From contig NZ_JAFBCV010000001.1 in assembly GCF_016907895.1 (NCBI RefSeq), forward strand, positions 248,001 to 312,000: DNA of 64,000 bases. Reading direction: 5' to 3'. Positions 23,597-33,690 of the stretch are shown one piece after another. Position 1 is the stretch's first letter. Each line of letters opens with the position of its first letter. Below the pieces are notes generated by a model. It was given only the letters and a program-made list of their open reading frames with translations, was not told the origin of the DNA and searched no databases. The DNA is from Shouchella xiaoxiensis. Its GTDB lineage: Bacteria; Bacillota; Bacilli; Bacillales; Bacillaceae_D. The translations under genes and the position numbers were made by a program.

Positions 23597-24711
23597 GAAA
23601 AGCAGTCATCATGATCCTCGCACTTATTGCCTTAAGTGGATGCTGGGACCAGCGACTTGTGAAAGATATTAATTTAATCTACTCGCAAGCACTTGATCAA
23701 ACCGATGACCAGCTCATCGAAACAACAATTGTGACAATAGGTGGATCTCAAGACGAGAGTGGATCACGACTCGGAAGTTCACAAGAGCCGGCAATTATTT
23801 CTGCCGTGGGCAATACGCCGCGGGATAGCCGCATGAATTTGGACCGGAAAGTATCGGGAGAATTGTTTGCATCGAAAAACCGAGTCACTTTATTGAGTGA
23901 AGAACTCGCCCAGCAAAACATCTATCCACTGCTCGATGTCCATTTCCGCTCGCCAATCTCAACAACAAACGCCCGGATTGCCGTCGTGAAAGATGTTGCA
24001 AAAAAGGCGCTTGATGTTCGCACGGCTGAAACACCGCTTATAAGTGATTACCTCGGTGATCTGTTAAATGGCTTGGAAGAAGCAGAAGTAATTCCGAAAG
24101 CATCAATGGAAAAGGTCTTAAGCGCGATTTTTGATGATGGTACGGATTTTGTTCTGCCATATTTACACGCGGTTGATCATAAGAACATTACACTCGACGG
24201 CGTCGCATTATTTAATAAAGACCATATGAGCGGAATCATTAATGCCGACCAGACGTTACGGTTAATGCTGATGGACAGCGATAAATTTAAGCCGAGCCGT
24301 TTTAATTTTCGCGTTCGTGATAACGAAGAGCAGCGGATTAACAACTATGTGACGACCGATGTAGAAGAGAAAAACAGAATATTAACCGTTAAGAAGGAAA
24401 ACGGCTCATTTAAAGCCAAGTTTCACTTAGACTTAGCTTTTAACGTTGTTGAGTACCCGAAGGACACGCTTTATATTGAAGAGAATGTGATTGAATTGAA
24501 TAAGCGAATCCAAGAGCGCTTGCAAATGGAGTGTGAGGAGGTTATTCGCCTATTGCAAGAAGCCAACTGTGATTACTACGGAATAGGAAAACGCGTCCGT
24601 GCTCATCATTACGAAGACTGGAAAGAGCTCGACTGGAAGCAGGAGTACCCAAATATGCCGATTGAGGTGGAGATTAAGACAGAGGTTCTTTATCATGGGA
24701 TTGTGAATTAG
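23593..24711 (+). CDS. Germinant receptor C subunit, Ger(x)C lipoprotein
   Basis: 372 residues. Lipobox LSGC followed by WDQR (CWDQRLVKDIN is the usual start of mature GerXC). Later family blocks are LYSEE-like LLSEELAQQNIYPLLDVHFR, LDGVALFNKDHMSG and a C-terminal domain ending KTEVLYHGIVN. Lipid-anchored third subunit of the receptor, needed for its assembly in the inner spore membrane. Last gene of the three-gene operon, followed by a terminator. Confidence 0.93.
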   Translation: MRKAVIMILALIALSGCWDQRLVKDINLIYSQALDQTDDQLIETTIVTIGGSQDESGSRLGSSQEPAIISAVGNTPRDSRMNLDRKVSGELFASKNRVTLLSEELAQQNIYPLLDVHFRSPISTTNARIAVVKDVAKKALDVRTAETPLISDYLGDLLNGLEEAEVIPKASMEKVLSAIFDDGTDFVLPYLHAVDHKNITLDGVALFNKDHMSGIINADQTLRLMLMDSDKFKPSRFNFRVRDNEEQRINNYVTTDVEEKNRILTVKKENGSFKAKFHLDLAFNVVEYPKDTLYIEENVIELNKRIQERLQMECEEVIRLLQEANCDYYGIGKRVRAHHYEDWKELDWKQEYPNMPIEVEIKTEVLYHGIVN

Positions 24712-24718
24712 AAAAGGG

Positions 24719-24755
24719 AACCAAGAGTCGTTACGACTACGACTCTTGGTTTATT
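24719..24755 (+). terminator. Terminator of the ger operon
   Basis: CCAAGAGTCG (24721-24730) / CGACTCTTGG (24740-24749). The right arm lies inside the last codons of the convergent XRE gene. Confidence 0.75.
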
Positions 24756-25204
24756 CGAGGTTCATATCGTCGGTTAAAAATGAAATAACCTGAGAATCCT
24801 AAGATCGTTAATACGCTAGGAACCCTTTCCGCCCAAGCCGGTAAGCCAACAAGTGAGATACTTGTTCCGGCAAACGTGTTAAGGGCTGTTGCCAGCCAGA
24901 TAAAGATTATGGCAATGCCATTTACATAGAGGATGACTTCAAATAACTCTTTTAATTTTGGGTAAGCGAGCTTGCGGCTGTCTTGAATCAGCTTTCTCTC
25001 CAATTGAGGGTCACCTCGTAAAAAATCGTCAATCGTAATGTTAAACAAATCGCTTAATTGGATAATGGTTTCAATTGTGGGCAAACTTTTTCCAGTTTCC
25101 CATTTGGAAATAGCCTGTCTCGTTACATGAACTTGGTCAGCTAGCTCCTGTTGCGACCAGTTGAACTTTTCTCGCTCGTATTTTATTCGATCTTGAAAAC
25201 GCAA
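24737..25204 (-). CDS. XRE regulator with membrane tail
   Basis: 155 residues from TTG 25204, which has AAGGAG 8 bases upstream and gives the usual N-terminus (RFQDRIKYEREKFNWSQQEL). HTH at about 4-60 (LADQVHVTRQAISKWETGKS), then LPTIETIIQLSDLFNITIDD; C-terminal half has two hydrophobic segments (ILYVNGIAIIFIWLATAL and VLTILGFSGYFIF). This membrane-tethered XRE layout is common in bacilli; target unknown. The open frame extends upstream to 25252 without a ribosome binding site. Convergent with the ger operon. Confidence 0.85.
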   Translation of the reverse strand: MRFQDRIKYEREKFNWSQQELADQVHVTRQAISKWETGKSLPTIETIIQLSDLFNITIDDFLRGDPQLERKLIQDSRKLAYPKLKELFEVILYVNGIAIIFIWLATALNTFAGTSISLVGLPAWAERVPSVLTILGFSGYFIFNRRYEPRINQES

Positions 25205-25678
25205 ACGATTCACTCCTTCCTGCTCTCCATTATCACCTCTATAAGCTGACAAAGATAGCGATTACTGGATGCATGATGAGCAACAGTTGGTTGCAGTGAT
25301 TATTGGAAATATAGATTGAATAATGTAAAAATAAAATTTCCCGGGTAATATGGCCGGGAAATTGACGGCTAAAGGCGGATTAATGGTGCAACATGTCGAT
25401 AGTTGTTGAGACTCTATGAGGTATAGCAATAAAAGACATCTTTTGAAATGGTTTAATCAGACTACTACAATTTTTTGCTGTGAGAATAAAATTAATAGGT
25501 GGTAATTTTTTTTGACTGTGCAGAAGTCTTAAATACGAACGCCAATAGCAAACGGCCATTCTCAAAAGACGTTTTTATCATAGAAGACAAATAAAAATGC
25601 CACTTCGGAAAAATGAATACGCAACCAATTGATTGCTTATACTTGTGCGCAACTAATTGGTTGCGTATAATAAGCGCT
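25205..25678. other. Gap with a minus-strand terminator and repressor operators
   Basis: AATTTCCCGG (25335-25344) and CCGGGAAATT (25354-25363) form a perfect 10-bp stem that, read on the minus strand, is followed by TTTTATTTTT, a good terminator. It would end a minus-strand transcript from 25370-25600, where only an unrecognised 61-codon open frame (25380-25565) is seen. The right end holds the operators of the ArsR-type gene. Confidence 0.4.
25621..25671 (+). promoter_or_regulatory. Leaderless promoter with two operators
   Basis: Two copies of a palindrome-like site, GCAACCAATTGATTGC (25621-25636) and GCAACTAATTGGTTGC (25649-25664), are followed by a perfect -10 TATAAT (25666-25671), only 7 bases before the ATG at 25679. 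A weak -35 (TTGTGC, 25643-25648, 17-base spacer) lies between the sites. The start point should coincide with the start codon. Confidence 0.65.
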
Positions 25679-25960
25679 ATGAGTGATAAAAAAGATGCGA
25701 TTTTTAAGGCGCTCGCCGATTCCACACGACGACTGATGCTTGATGAATTGGCTGAACGCAGGGAGTTAACGTTATATGAACTCACGGCTCGACTAATTAT
25801 GAAATACAACCTCGCCATTTCTCGTCAGGCAATAGCAAAACACCTTGCACTACTTGAAGAAGCGGGCCTTGTCGAGACGGAGAAGAAAGGAAAGTACCGC
25901 GTCATTGTATTTAGAAGGGAACCGCTGCACAGTTTACTAAATAGCTGGCTTGATGAGTAG
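25679..25960 (+). CDS. ArsR-family repressor, probably leaderless
   Basis: 93 residues. Winged helix: KDAIFKALADSTRRLMLDEL, ELTLYELTARL, recognition helix SRQAIAKHLALLEEAGLVET, wing KKGKYRVIVFRREPL. No metal-binding Cys pair, so not a metal sensor; this is the SdpR-like group often paired with VOC or SRPBCC genes, and indeed a (broken) VOC gene follows 29 bases later. No ribosome binding site precedes ATG 25679 because the -10 box is 7 bases away. Longer starts (ATG 25613) would place the promoter and operators inside the gene. Confidence 0.85.
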   Translation: MSDKKDAIFKALADSTRRLMLDELAERRELTLYELTARLIMKYNLAISRQAIAKHLALLEEAGLVETEKKGKYRVIVFRREPLHSLLNSWLDE

Positions 25961-25989
25961 CCACAGTTCCTAAAGGAGGAAGAAAACAG

Positions 25990-26373
25990 ATGAAGATTAT
26001 TGTGACGAGCCTGTTTGTTCAGGATCAGTAAAAAGCACTTGAGTTTTATACGGAAAAGCTAGGATTTATCAAGAAAGAGGATATGCCTGCTGGTGAATAT
26101 CGCTGGATTACGGTGGTCTCACCCCATAACGATAATGGAATTGATTTGCTGCTAGAACCGGATGCTCACCAGGCAGCAAAGGACTATCAGAAAGCCATTT
26201 TTTCTGATGGTATCCCAGCAACGATGTTTGGCGTTAGCAGTGTTGAAGACGAGTACAATCGCCTGACAAACCTAGGTGTTAGCTTCACGATGAAACCAAC
26301 AAAAATGGGCGAAATGACCATCGCTGTTTTTGACGATACATGCGGCAATTTAATCCAACTAATTGAACGGTAG
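25990..26373 (+). pseudogene. VOC family gene with premature stop
   Basis: ATG 25990 (AGGAGG 9 bases before) opens MKIIVTSLFVQDQ and then TAA at 26029-26031; the same frame continues KALEFYTEKLGFIKKEDMPA through to TAG at 26373, a complete VOC domain (GNLIQLIER at the end). The stop sits where relatives have Glu in '(D/E)QEKALEFYTEKLGF', so a single G-to-T change (GAA to TAA) explains it. Reinitiation at ATG 26083 would lack the first strand-helix. It was probably co-regulated with the upstream ArsR-type gene. Confidence 0.85.
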
Positions 26374-26375
26374 AG

Positions 26376-26403
26376 ACACTCCTTGATGGAGTGTTTTTTT
26401 TTT
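26376..26403 (+). terminator. Rho-independent terminator
   Basis: ACACTCC / GGAGTGT stem, five-base loop, nine T. Confidence 0.9.
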
Positions 26404-26526
26404 GCGCAAAAAAAGAAGATCTTGTCGAAAAAAAAGCTTGTCAAAAAATAGAATTACAATATATTATAAGTTTGTTACAAATATAACTAAATTGTGACAA
26501 ATATTTCAAAGAAAGCAGGGTTGAAG

Positions 26527-29500
26527 ATGAGGCGAAAGGCACAGAAGTGGTTTATTTGGTTACTCGCTGTACTGATTGTTGTTGGTGGTATGCCTTTGCA
26601 GGCAATTGCAGAACAGACTGGATCTGGCAGTCAACCAGCGGAATCCGAGCAACACGATGAAGCAGACCATGTAGAAGAAACGCATGATGAAGAGGAAGAA
26701 GACGGAGACGGCGATTCGCTTTATGAAGATGTCGAACCCGATTTTGCGGTACAAGAAAATGAAGTTGATAAGATTTCAGAATTGGAAGATAATGATGACC
26801 CTGGGTCACAAGAAGAGCTCGTAGACGAACGAACAGAGAATACGAAACTTTTCTTAAATGATGATGGTTCCTATACGCAGGAAGTGTATTTTGAACCGAT
26901 TCATACACTTGATGATGGCACAGAAGAATGGCAAGACATATCAAGTGAGCTTGAGAAGGTTTCGTCTGAAGAAATAACGACGGAAAACACAAACCTCGCC
27001 TCAAGCTTCAAACCTGCAATGGAAAACGGAGAGTACGCTACGTACACGCAAGACGATCATACACTGACGTTTTCGCTCCTCTCAGCAACAGATCGAGAGG
27101 GAGAAACGATTGCAGTTACAGATCAACCTGCCTCTTTTAATGAAAATGAATTAACCTACCAAGCGATTTTTCCTAATATTGATTTACGTCATTTTACATT
27201 TGATCAGAGCACAAAAGAAGATCTAGTTTTACACGAATACAATGGAATTCATACATTCACATACAACCTTAAAACCGATTTAACGGCAGTTGAGAACGAA
27301 GATGGCTCAATTACGTTTACAAATGACGCCGCTGAAGATGTTTTCCATTTGCCAAAACCGTATATGGCCGATTCCAATTACGATGATGCCAAAGGAGAAA
27401 CGGCAGAATCTCAAGATGTTAGCTATGTGCTTACGGAGATTGATGAAGGTTATGAAATTATGGTGGAAGCCGATGAGCAGTGGCTCGCGGATGAGTCGCG
27501 GGTCTATCCGGTTTATATCGATCCGACAACATCTGTCAATGTGAGCTCTGACGCCTTTGTCATGAGCGCTTATCCAACGGCAAACTACAGCTCAACAAGT
27601 AGCAAATGGGATGCTTCGCAAAATGCCCATGTACTAAAGGTTGGTAAGTACGATAATACAACGGGGACGACATACGGTTATTTAAAGCAAAGCATTGATG
27701 CAGTAAAAAATATGACCGTTACAAAAGCGACCTTTAATGTGCACGTCATTCACCATTACTACGGCAACAGTCCAAATGGTTTGTGGCTGGACACGGTGAA
27801 CAGTGACTGGACCCCGAGTTCACTGAATTGGAATAACAAGCCTGGTTCAACGAATATTGCTAAAGTTGACGTTGGCAGAAACAAGCCAGCTAGCTTTGAT
27901 GTAACAAGCACGGTTAAAGCATGGATGGACGGTTCTAAAAAGAACTACGGCTTTAAGTTGCATACGAACGGAAATGGGATGGAGTACTGGAAAAAAGTCA
28001 TCTCCACGTCCAATTCAACAAACAAGCCACATATGAGCATTACGTACACGATTCCAGCACCAGCGACACCGACGTCAAAAACATTTACAACAGGGGATGG
28101 AGCAGGGCATGTTAACGTAAGTTGGAAGAAGGTTCCGGGAGCAACAGGCTACAAAGTCTGGGTTTATAACGGGAAAGATTACCAAGCATTTACCGTTGGT
28201 GATGTTGCAACATGGACGACAGAAAATAAGAAGATCTGGCCGACGGCAGGGGATATTGCAGCTGGTAAATTCGCGCTTTACACAAATGGAAAAGGGGCAG
28301 AGCTAGCAGTCGATCCTTCTCCAGTTTATAAAAACTCTGGCGGTAGTTATCCTACTAGTAAAAACTACTGGTTTAGAGTGAGTGCGATTTATGCACAGGG
28401 TGAAAGTGCAATGTCTGATGCAACAAAACCGACGATTCCAAACTTGAAAAAACCAGATAAACCAACAACAAAAAGCTTCAGCAGCGGTGACGGTACAGGC
28501 TATATCGATTTAAACTGGCCGGCAATTAGCGGAGCGACAGGGTACAAGCTCTACCTGTACAACGGAACGAGCCATGAAATGCTCGATGTAGGGAACGTCA
28601 CGTCCTATAGCACAAAAGGAAAGAAGATCTGGCCGACGGCTGCCGAAATAAAAGCCGGAAAATTTAAGCTGCACTTAACCGATAACGCAGGGGCTGAACT
28701 GCCTGTTGATCCATCTCCTGTGTATAAGAATTCAGGCGGAAACTATCCAAATGCAACCGATTTTAATTTTAAAATTCAGGCCTACAATGCTCATGGGGAA
28801 ACCGTCCGCTCAGCAAGCGTACTTCCATATATTCCCGATTTAGAGAAGCCGAAAGCACCAAACGGCGTTGCCTATACGAACATTAAATCCGAGAATACCG
28901 GCTACATCATGCTTGACTGGGACGAGATGGAGAATGCCTCAGGCTATAAAGTGTGGATGTCAAACGGCAAAACGTTCACAAGCTTTGACGCCGGCGATAA
29001 TACCCATTGGACGACGCAAGGTAAAGGTATTTGGCCAACTGCTGCCGATATTGATGGTGGTAAATCTGCACTCTATACGAATGGCAAAGGAACGGAACTT
29101 GCGATTGACCCGTCTCCTGTCTACAAGAATGCAGGTGGAAACACAACGGCGAAAAATTATTTCTTCAAAATAACAGCTTATAACGAGGATGGAGAAACGA
29201 TTCAGTCTCCTGAATTCAAACCATCGATCGGGCAGCCGACCGAACTGTTCGGCGAAGAAGACTACTGGTCAATATTATCCGTACCGTATGGAAAAGTGAA
29301 TGCAGCGACAGGAAATCTGATGGTCTCTGAAGAGGATCTGTCGATTAGCGGACGCGGACCAGGACTTGGATTCTCCCGCACATACAACAGCTTGGCACGA
29401 ACAACGGGAATGTTTGGCTATGGCTGGCACGCTGACAGTGAAATGACGCTGAAGCTGTCGGGCAATCAAGCGCTGTTTGTTGATGATGACAGCACGCTTC

Positions 29501-32500
29501 ACGTTTTTACGAAGCAGAGTGATGGCTCGTACAAGCCGCCAACCGGTGTGTATCTTGAGCTTGAAGATAAGAACAACGAGCTCATTTTAACAACAAAAGA
29601 CCAGACCAAAGCGCATTTTTCAAAGACAACTGGAAAACTTGGAAAACTCGTTGATGGTCACAACAATACAACGACGTATACGTATGAAACAAATCGTCTA
29701 AAAACAATCAAAGATGCATCTGGCCGTACGGTCACATTTATTTACAACGGTGATGGAACGGTCAAAGAAGTACAGGCACCAGCATCTCGCAAGCTGCTAT
29801 ATGGCTATGAAAACGGGCGCTTAGTTAGCTACACCGATTTTGATGGAGCCGTCACAAAGTATGAGTATGCAACGGACGGAAAGCTAACGGCCGTCTATGA
29901 GCCGACACATACGGAAGCGAATCCTGTTTCTAATCGTTTTCTCTATAACGGCGACATGCTGAAAGAAGCGATTAATCCGCGCAATGAATCATACAAGCTG
30001 ACGTATGATTTAGCGAAACGAACGCTTTTATTTACACAGCCAAACAACCGCAAGCTCTCTTACACGTACAATGCCGCTGGAAACCCAATTCAGTACATTG
30101 AAGATGTGGACGGGCTAAAGCTGACAACGAACTATAAGTATGCCGGCAATAATTTAACCGAGACAACCGACCCGAATGACATTGCGTCGGGCAAGCCAAC
30201 GGAGTCATTCCAGTACGATAAAGACGGAAATGTCATTAAAGCCGTTGATGATTATGGAACGGAAACCTATACGTACAACGACAATCATGACGTCACTTCA
30301 ATGATTGATACAGAAGGCGATGAAGTAACGATTGCCTACGATGGGCTTGATCCTGTATCGGAAACCGATCAAAGCGGAAAAACCGCTTCTGCCTCTAAAT
30401 ATGCAGCGAACGGAAACCTTACGGAAGAAAGCCATGAGCTTGCAACGGCAGCAAATATACTCGCAAACAGCCGCTTTGAAGATGGGACGAATAGCTGGAC
30501 ACGAATGGATAGAAATTCAAATGGCACCTATGCTGTTGATCGTCAGTCCACTGGCAAACTAGCTGGTCCAAACTCACTGAAGCTGACAATTCAATCCGAT
30601 GCAGCCGATCATGTTTATCAAGCCGCAACCCAAGTTGTAGATGCTGCGCCAGATGTGTCGTACACCTTAAGTTCACTTGTGAAAACCGATACCATCAACG
30701 CTAGAGCGTTCTTAAACGTCGAAGCGCTTGATGCGGCAGGGAAACGAATTCAGTGGATTGACAATCGCCACAGTCATGTTGTTGGTAAGCAGAACTGGGC
30801 AGAGCGCCAGCTTTCCTTTGTTACACCGGCGAATACGGCGAAAATCCGGGTTTACTTAGAAATTGAAAAAATAAAGCCGACCGCAAGCGGGTCAGCCTGG
30901 TTTGATCAAGTTCAGCTGGAACGGGCCGAAGTATCATCAAGCTTTAACCCAATCGCAAACTCTAGCTTCCAAAACAACCTGACTGGATGGAGTGGTTCTG
31001 GCGGGTCCGTTGACAGCAACGGCTTTGACGATAAAAAATCAATCAAAATCGTCAAAACAGCGAGCCAAGCAGTCAGTGAATACAAGCAAACAATTACGCT
31101 TAACAAAGCCGCTACTGAACAAGCGATTGATCTAACGTTCACAGGTTTATCAAAAGCTGACAATGTTAAATCAACAAACTATGGCCTTAAAGCTAAAGTT
31201 CACTACACAGATGGCACAACCGCCGACTTCGGGCCAGCGACGTTCCCAGAAGGTACAAACGACTGGAACCGGACCGCACTGAAGCTTGGTAAAAGCAAGC
31301 CAGTCACGAAAATTGATGTCTCGTTCTTTATTCAAGGAAGTGGCACAGCCTGGTTTGATGATATGCGCATACTTGAAGGCAATGTTGTCAAAAAGCAGAC
31401 GTTTGACAGTCAAGGAAACTATGTAAACAAAGTCGAGGACGAGCTTGGTTTTACGACGTCTAGCGTGTTTGATGCATACGGCAATGAGACCGAATCAATT
31501 GATGCACTCGGTAAGAAAAAAACGTTCACCTATGATCTAGCCAATCAGCTAAAGCAACTAAAGCTTGATAACGGCACCAGCATCTCCTATACACATGATA
31601 AGAACGGCAACATGCTGTCAAAATCAATTGCACCAACAAATGGGCAGGCGCAAGTTTTCAGCTATGAGTACGATACAGCCGGCAAGCTGATGAAAACGGT
31701 TGGTCCTTTCCAAGACGTGGTCAGCAACCAGTACGACGCCAACAGCAACGTCATTAAAACAACGATGCCAAACGGTCACACAACAGAAATGACTTATGAC
31801 GGCACAGACCGAATGGCCACGAAGAGTTACAACGGTCAAATCGCTTACCGCTTTACGTACGACAAAAACGGCAATGAATTAACCGTAAAAGACGAAAAGG
31901 CAAACCAAACAAAGACACGTACGTTTGACAAAAAAGATCGGATGGTTACGCTCGCCGAACGAACAGGCAAGCAGGAATGGACGTATTCCACCACGTCCGA
32001 TAAGTTAAACACATTCATTTTCACACACGGCTCGTTTAAACAAACGAATACGTATGAGTACAACAAAAAAGATCAAAACGTCCGAATGAAAGATGGCGAC
32101 GGCACGTACCATTTTGATTACGACGAGAAGGGCAACGTTAAAACATTCATCTCCGGCAACGGTACGGGCGCATCATTTACCTACGACCCGCGCGGACTTG
32201 TAACGGCTTTAACCGTTGGTTCAGACGCAGGTGCGCCATTCTTAGAGGAATTCATGACCTACGACGCGAATGGAAACCGTACGTCAATCAAAGACAGCAG
32301 CGGCAAAGCGATCACCTACACATACGGCACGCTTGACCAGCTCATGAGCGAAACGCTGCGCGACGGCACGAAGAACGAATTCACCTACGACGGCTTCGGC
32401 AACCGCACATCCGTCAAAACAACGAAAAACGGACAAACAACAGAGACAAAAGCAAGCTACAATCTGTATAATCAGCTTACAAGCGTCGGCAACGAATCGC

Positions 32501-33609
32501 TCACCTACGACAAAAACGGCAACCGCCTAACGGACGGCGCCTACAGCTATACTTGGGATGCCGCCGACCAGATTACGGCGATCACCAAAAAAGGCGAAAC
32601 GGCTCCGATTGCCACTTACTCGTACGATGAAGACGGACGACGCATCCAAAAAGCAGTCGGAACAAGCGTCACGAACTACTTTTACGACGGAGATAGCTTA
32701 AACGTTCTTTACGAAACGAACGGCTCTAACGCCGTCACGAAATCGTACACGTACTCCGACTCAGGCCAGCTCGTCTCAATGAAAAAAGGCAGCACGAAGT
32801 ACTATTATCACTACAATGCCCATGGCGACATTATCGGCATTAGTGACAAAGACGGCAATCGACTCGCAACCTATGAATACGACGCCTGGGGCAACCCGCT
32901 CAAAGTCGAAGAAACCACAGCGGTCAAAGACAACTCGTACCGCTACGCCGGGTACCAGTATGACCACGAAACCGGCATGTACTACCTAATGGCCCGCTAC
33001 TACGAGCCAAAGCACGGAGCGTTCTTATCGATTGATCCCGACCCAGGTGATGAAGACGATATTATTACGCAGAATGGCTATACGTACGCGAATAATAACC
33101 CGGTGATGTTGGTTGACCCGGATGGACATTGGGTCTGGCTTGCAGTAAACGCAGGATTTGCCGCATATGACGGCTATAAAGCGTATAAGGCAGGCAAGGG
33201 CTGGAAAGGCGCTGCTTGGGCAGCTGCATCGAACTTCGGACCAGGTAAAGTGTTTAAGGGTGCGAAGAAGGCGCTGGGGTTTGCGAAGAAAGTTCATGGG
33301 AATAGTAAGAAGTCGATGAAAAACCATCATGGTTATAAGATTATAGACAAAAAGACTGGGCAGATAGCTAAGATTGGAATTAGTGGTAGCAAGCTAAATA
33401 AGAATGGCAGTTCGAGGAGAGCAAATACTCAATTAAGGGATTTTAACAAATCGGCTGGATATAACCGATATAAGGCTGTGGTTATAAAAAAGAATTTGAA
33501 AGGTAGAGAAAGGGCATCAAGGTGGGAACAGGGAAGATCTGATTCTGTATTCTTAGCCGGTGGGCGCATGAAATTTCATTCAAAACCTAAACAATCAAGA
33601 TACCGATAG
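26527..33609 (+). CDS. WapA-like RHS/YD-repeat surface toxin
   Basis: 2,360 residues. Signal peptide at 1-29 (KWFIWLLAVLIVVGGMPLQA) and an acidic stretch (30-90). A DNRLRE-type adhesion domain lies at about 340-505, then three fibronectin-III-like repeats at about 513-903, each with IWPTA and DPSPVYKN. From about 916 there is a DUF6531-type start (SRTYNS, GYGWH), YD repeats, two carbohydrate-binding-like domains (about 1308-1618), more YD repeats, and the RHS core (RYAGYQYDHETGMYYLMARY) at 2138-2158. The last 92 residues are the variable toxin tip, GIY-YIG/URI-nuclease-like (GYKI...AKIGIS...SRRANTQ...RWEQ). WapA-type proteins deliver the tip into neighbouring cells. ATG 26527 is preferred over GTG 26494, which lacks a ribosome binding site. 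Confidence 0.9.
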   Translation: MRRKAQKWFIWLLAVLIVVGGMPLQAIAEQTGSGSQPAESEQHDEADHVEETHDEEEEDGDGDSLYEDVEPDFAVQENEVDKISELEDNDDPGSQEELVDERTENTKLFLNDDGSYTQEVYFEPIHTLDDGTEEWQDISSELEKVSSEEITTENTNLASSFKPAMENGEYATYTQDDHTLTFSLLSATDREGETIAVTDQPASFNENELTYQAIFPNIDLRHFTFDQSTKEDLVLHEYNGIHTFTYNLKTDLTAVENEDGSITFTNDAAEDVFHLPKPYMADSNYDDAKGETAESQDVSYVLTEIDEGYEIMVEADEQWLADESRVYPVYIDPTTSVNVSSDAFVMSAYPTANYSSTSSKWDASQNAHVLKVGKYDNTTGTTYGYLKQSIDAVKNMTVTKATFNVHVIHHYYGNSPNGLWLDTVNSDWTPSSLNWNNKPGSTNIAKVDVGRNKPASFDVTSTVKAWMDGSKKNYGFKLHTNGNGMEYWKKVISTSNSTNKPHMSITYTIPAPATPTSKTFTTGDGAGHVNVSWKKVPGATGYKVWVYNGKDYQAFTVGDVATWTTENKKIWPTAGDIAAGKFALYTNGKGAELAVDPSPVYKNSGGSYPTSKNYWFRVSAIYAQGESAMSDATKPTIPNLKKPDKPTTKSFSSGDGTGYIDLNWPAISGATGYKLYLYNGTSHEMLDVGNVTSYSTKGKKIWPTAAEIKAGKFKLHLTDNAGAELPVDPSPVYKNSGGNYPNATDFNFKIQAYNAHGETVRSASVLPYIPDLEKPKAPNGVAYTNIKSENTGYIMLDWDEMENASGYKVWMSNGKTFTSFDAGDNTHWTTQGKGIWPTAADIDGGKSALYTNGKGTELAIDPSPVYKNAGGNTTAKNYFFKITAYNEDGETIQSPEFKPSIGQPTELFGEEDYWSILSVPYGKVNAATGNLMVSEEDLSISGRGPGLGFSRTYNSLARTTGMFGYGWHADSEMTLKLSGNQALFVDDDSTLHVFTKQSDGSYKPPTGVYLELEDKNNELILTTKDQTKAHFSKTTGKLGKLVDGHNNTTTYTYETNRLKTIKDASGRTVTFIYNGDGTVKEVQAPASRKLLYGYENGRLVSYTDFDGAVTKYEYATDGKLTAVYEPTHTEANPVSNRFLYNGDMLKEAINPRNESYKLTYDLAKRTLLFTQPNNRKLSYTYNAAGNPIQYIEDVDGLKLTTNYKYAGNNLTETTDPNDIASGKPTESFQYDKDGNVIKAVDDYGTETYTYNDNHDVTSMIDTEGDEVTIAYDGLDPVSETDQSGKTASASKYAANGNLTEESHELATAANILANSRFEDGTNSWTRMDRNSNGTYAVDRQSTGKLAGPNSLKLTIQSDAADHVYQAATQVVDAAPDVSYTLSSLVKTDTINARAFLNVEALDAAGKRIQWIDNRHSHVVGKQNWAERQLSFVTPANTAKIRVYLEIEKIKPTASGSAWFDQVQLERAEVSSSFNPIANSSFQNNLTGWSGSGGSVDSNGFDDKKSIKIVKTASQAVSEYKQTITLNKAATEQAIDLTFTGLSKADNVKSTNYGLKAKVHYTDGTTADFGPATFPEGTNDWNRTALKLGKSKPVTKIDVSFFIQGSGTAWFDDMRILEGNVVKKQTFDSQGNYVNKVEDELGFTTSSVFDAYGNETESIDALGKKKTFTYDLANQLKQLKLDNGTSISYTHDKNGNMLSKSIAPTNGQAQVFSYEYDTAGKLMKTVGPFQDVVSNQYDANSNVIKTTMPNGHTTEMTYDGTDRMATKSYNGQIAYRFTYDKNGNELTVKDEKANQTKTRTFDKKDRMVTLAERTGKQEWTYSTTSDKLNTFIFTHGSFKQTNTYEYNKKDQNVRMKDGDGTYHFDYDEKGNVKTFISGNGTGASFTYDPRGLVTALTVGSDAGAPFLEEFMTYDANGNRTSIKDSSGKAITYTYGTLDQLMSETLRDGTKNEFTYDGFGNRTSVKTTKNGQTTETKASYNLYNQLTSVGNESLTYDKNGNRLTDGAYSYTWDAADQITAITKKGETAPIATYSYDEDGRRIQKAVGTSVTNYFYDGDSLNVLYETNGSNAVTKSYTYSDSGQLVSMKKGSTKYYYHYNAHGDIIGISDKDGNRLATYEYDAWGNPLKVEETTAVKDNSYRYAGYQYDHETGMYYLMARYYEPKHGAFLSIDPDPGDEDDIITQNGYTYANNNPVMLVDPDGHWVWLAVNAGFAAYDGYKAYKAGKGWKGAAWAAASNFGPGKVFKGAKKALGFAKKVHGNSKKSMKNHHGYKIIDKKTGQIAKIGISGSKLNKNGSSRRANTQLRDFNKSAGYNRYKAVVIKKNLKGRERASRWEQGRSDSVFLAGGRMKFHSKPKQSRYR
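28065..29235 (+). repeat. Three tandem fibronectin-III-like repeats within the RHS gene
   Basis: Units of roughly 385-410 bp starting near 28065, 28446 and 28855, each encoding GYKxW/L, an IWPTAxxIxxGK block and DPSPVYKNxGG. They diverge at DNA level but keep the protein pattern. Confidence 0.8.
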
Positions 33610-33632
33610 TATATTTAAGAGTGAACAAACTG

Positions 33633-33660
33633 TAAAAAAGGGAGGACGTTCCTCCCTTTA
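33633..33660 (+). terminator. Hairpin after the RHS gene
   Basis: AAAGGGAGGA / TCCTCCCTTT perfect stem with a three-base loop. T-run short; may attenuate rather than stop transcription into the immunity gene. Confidence 0.6.
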
Positions 33661-33690
33661 ACCAAAAAAATTTATTATTGGGAGTAATTT

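Noticed and set aside
26083-26373. Separate short VOC gene starting at ATG 26083
   Set aside because: It lacks the first strand-helix of the domain and has no ribosome binding site; the frame upstream is plainly the missing N-terminus interrupted by one stop.
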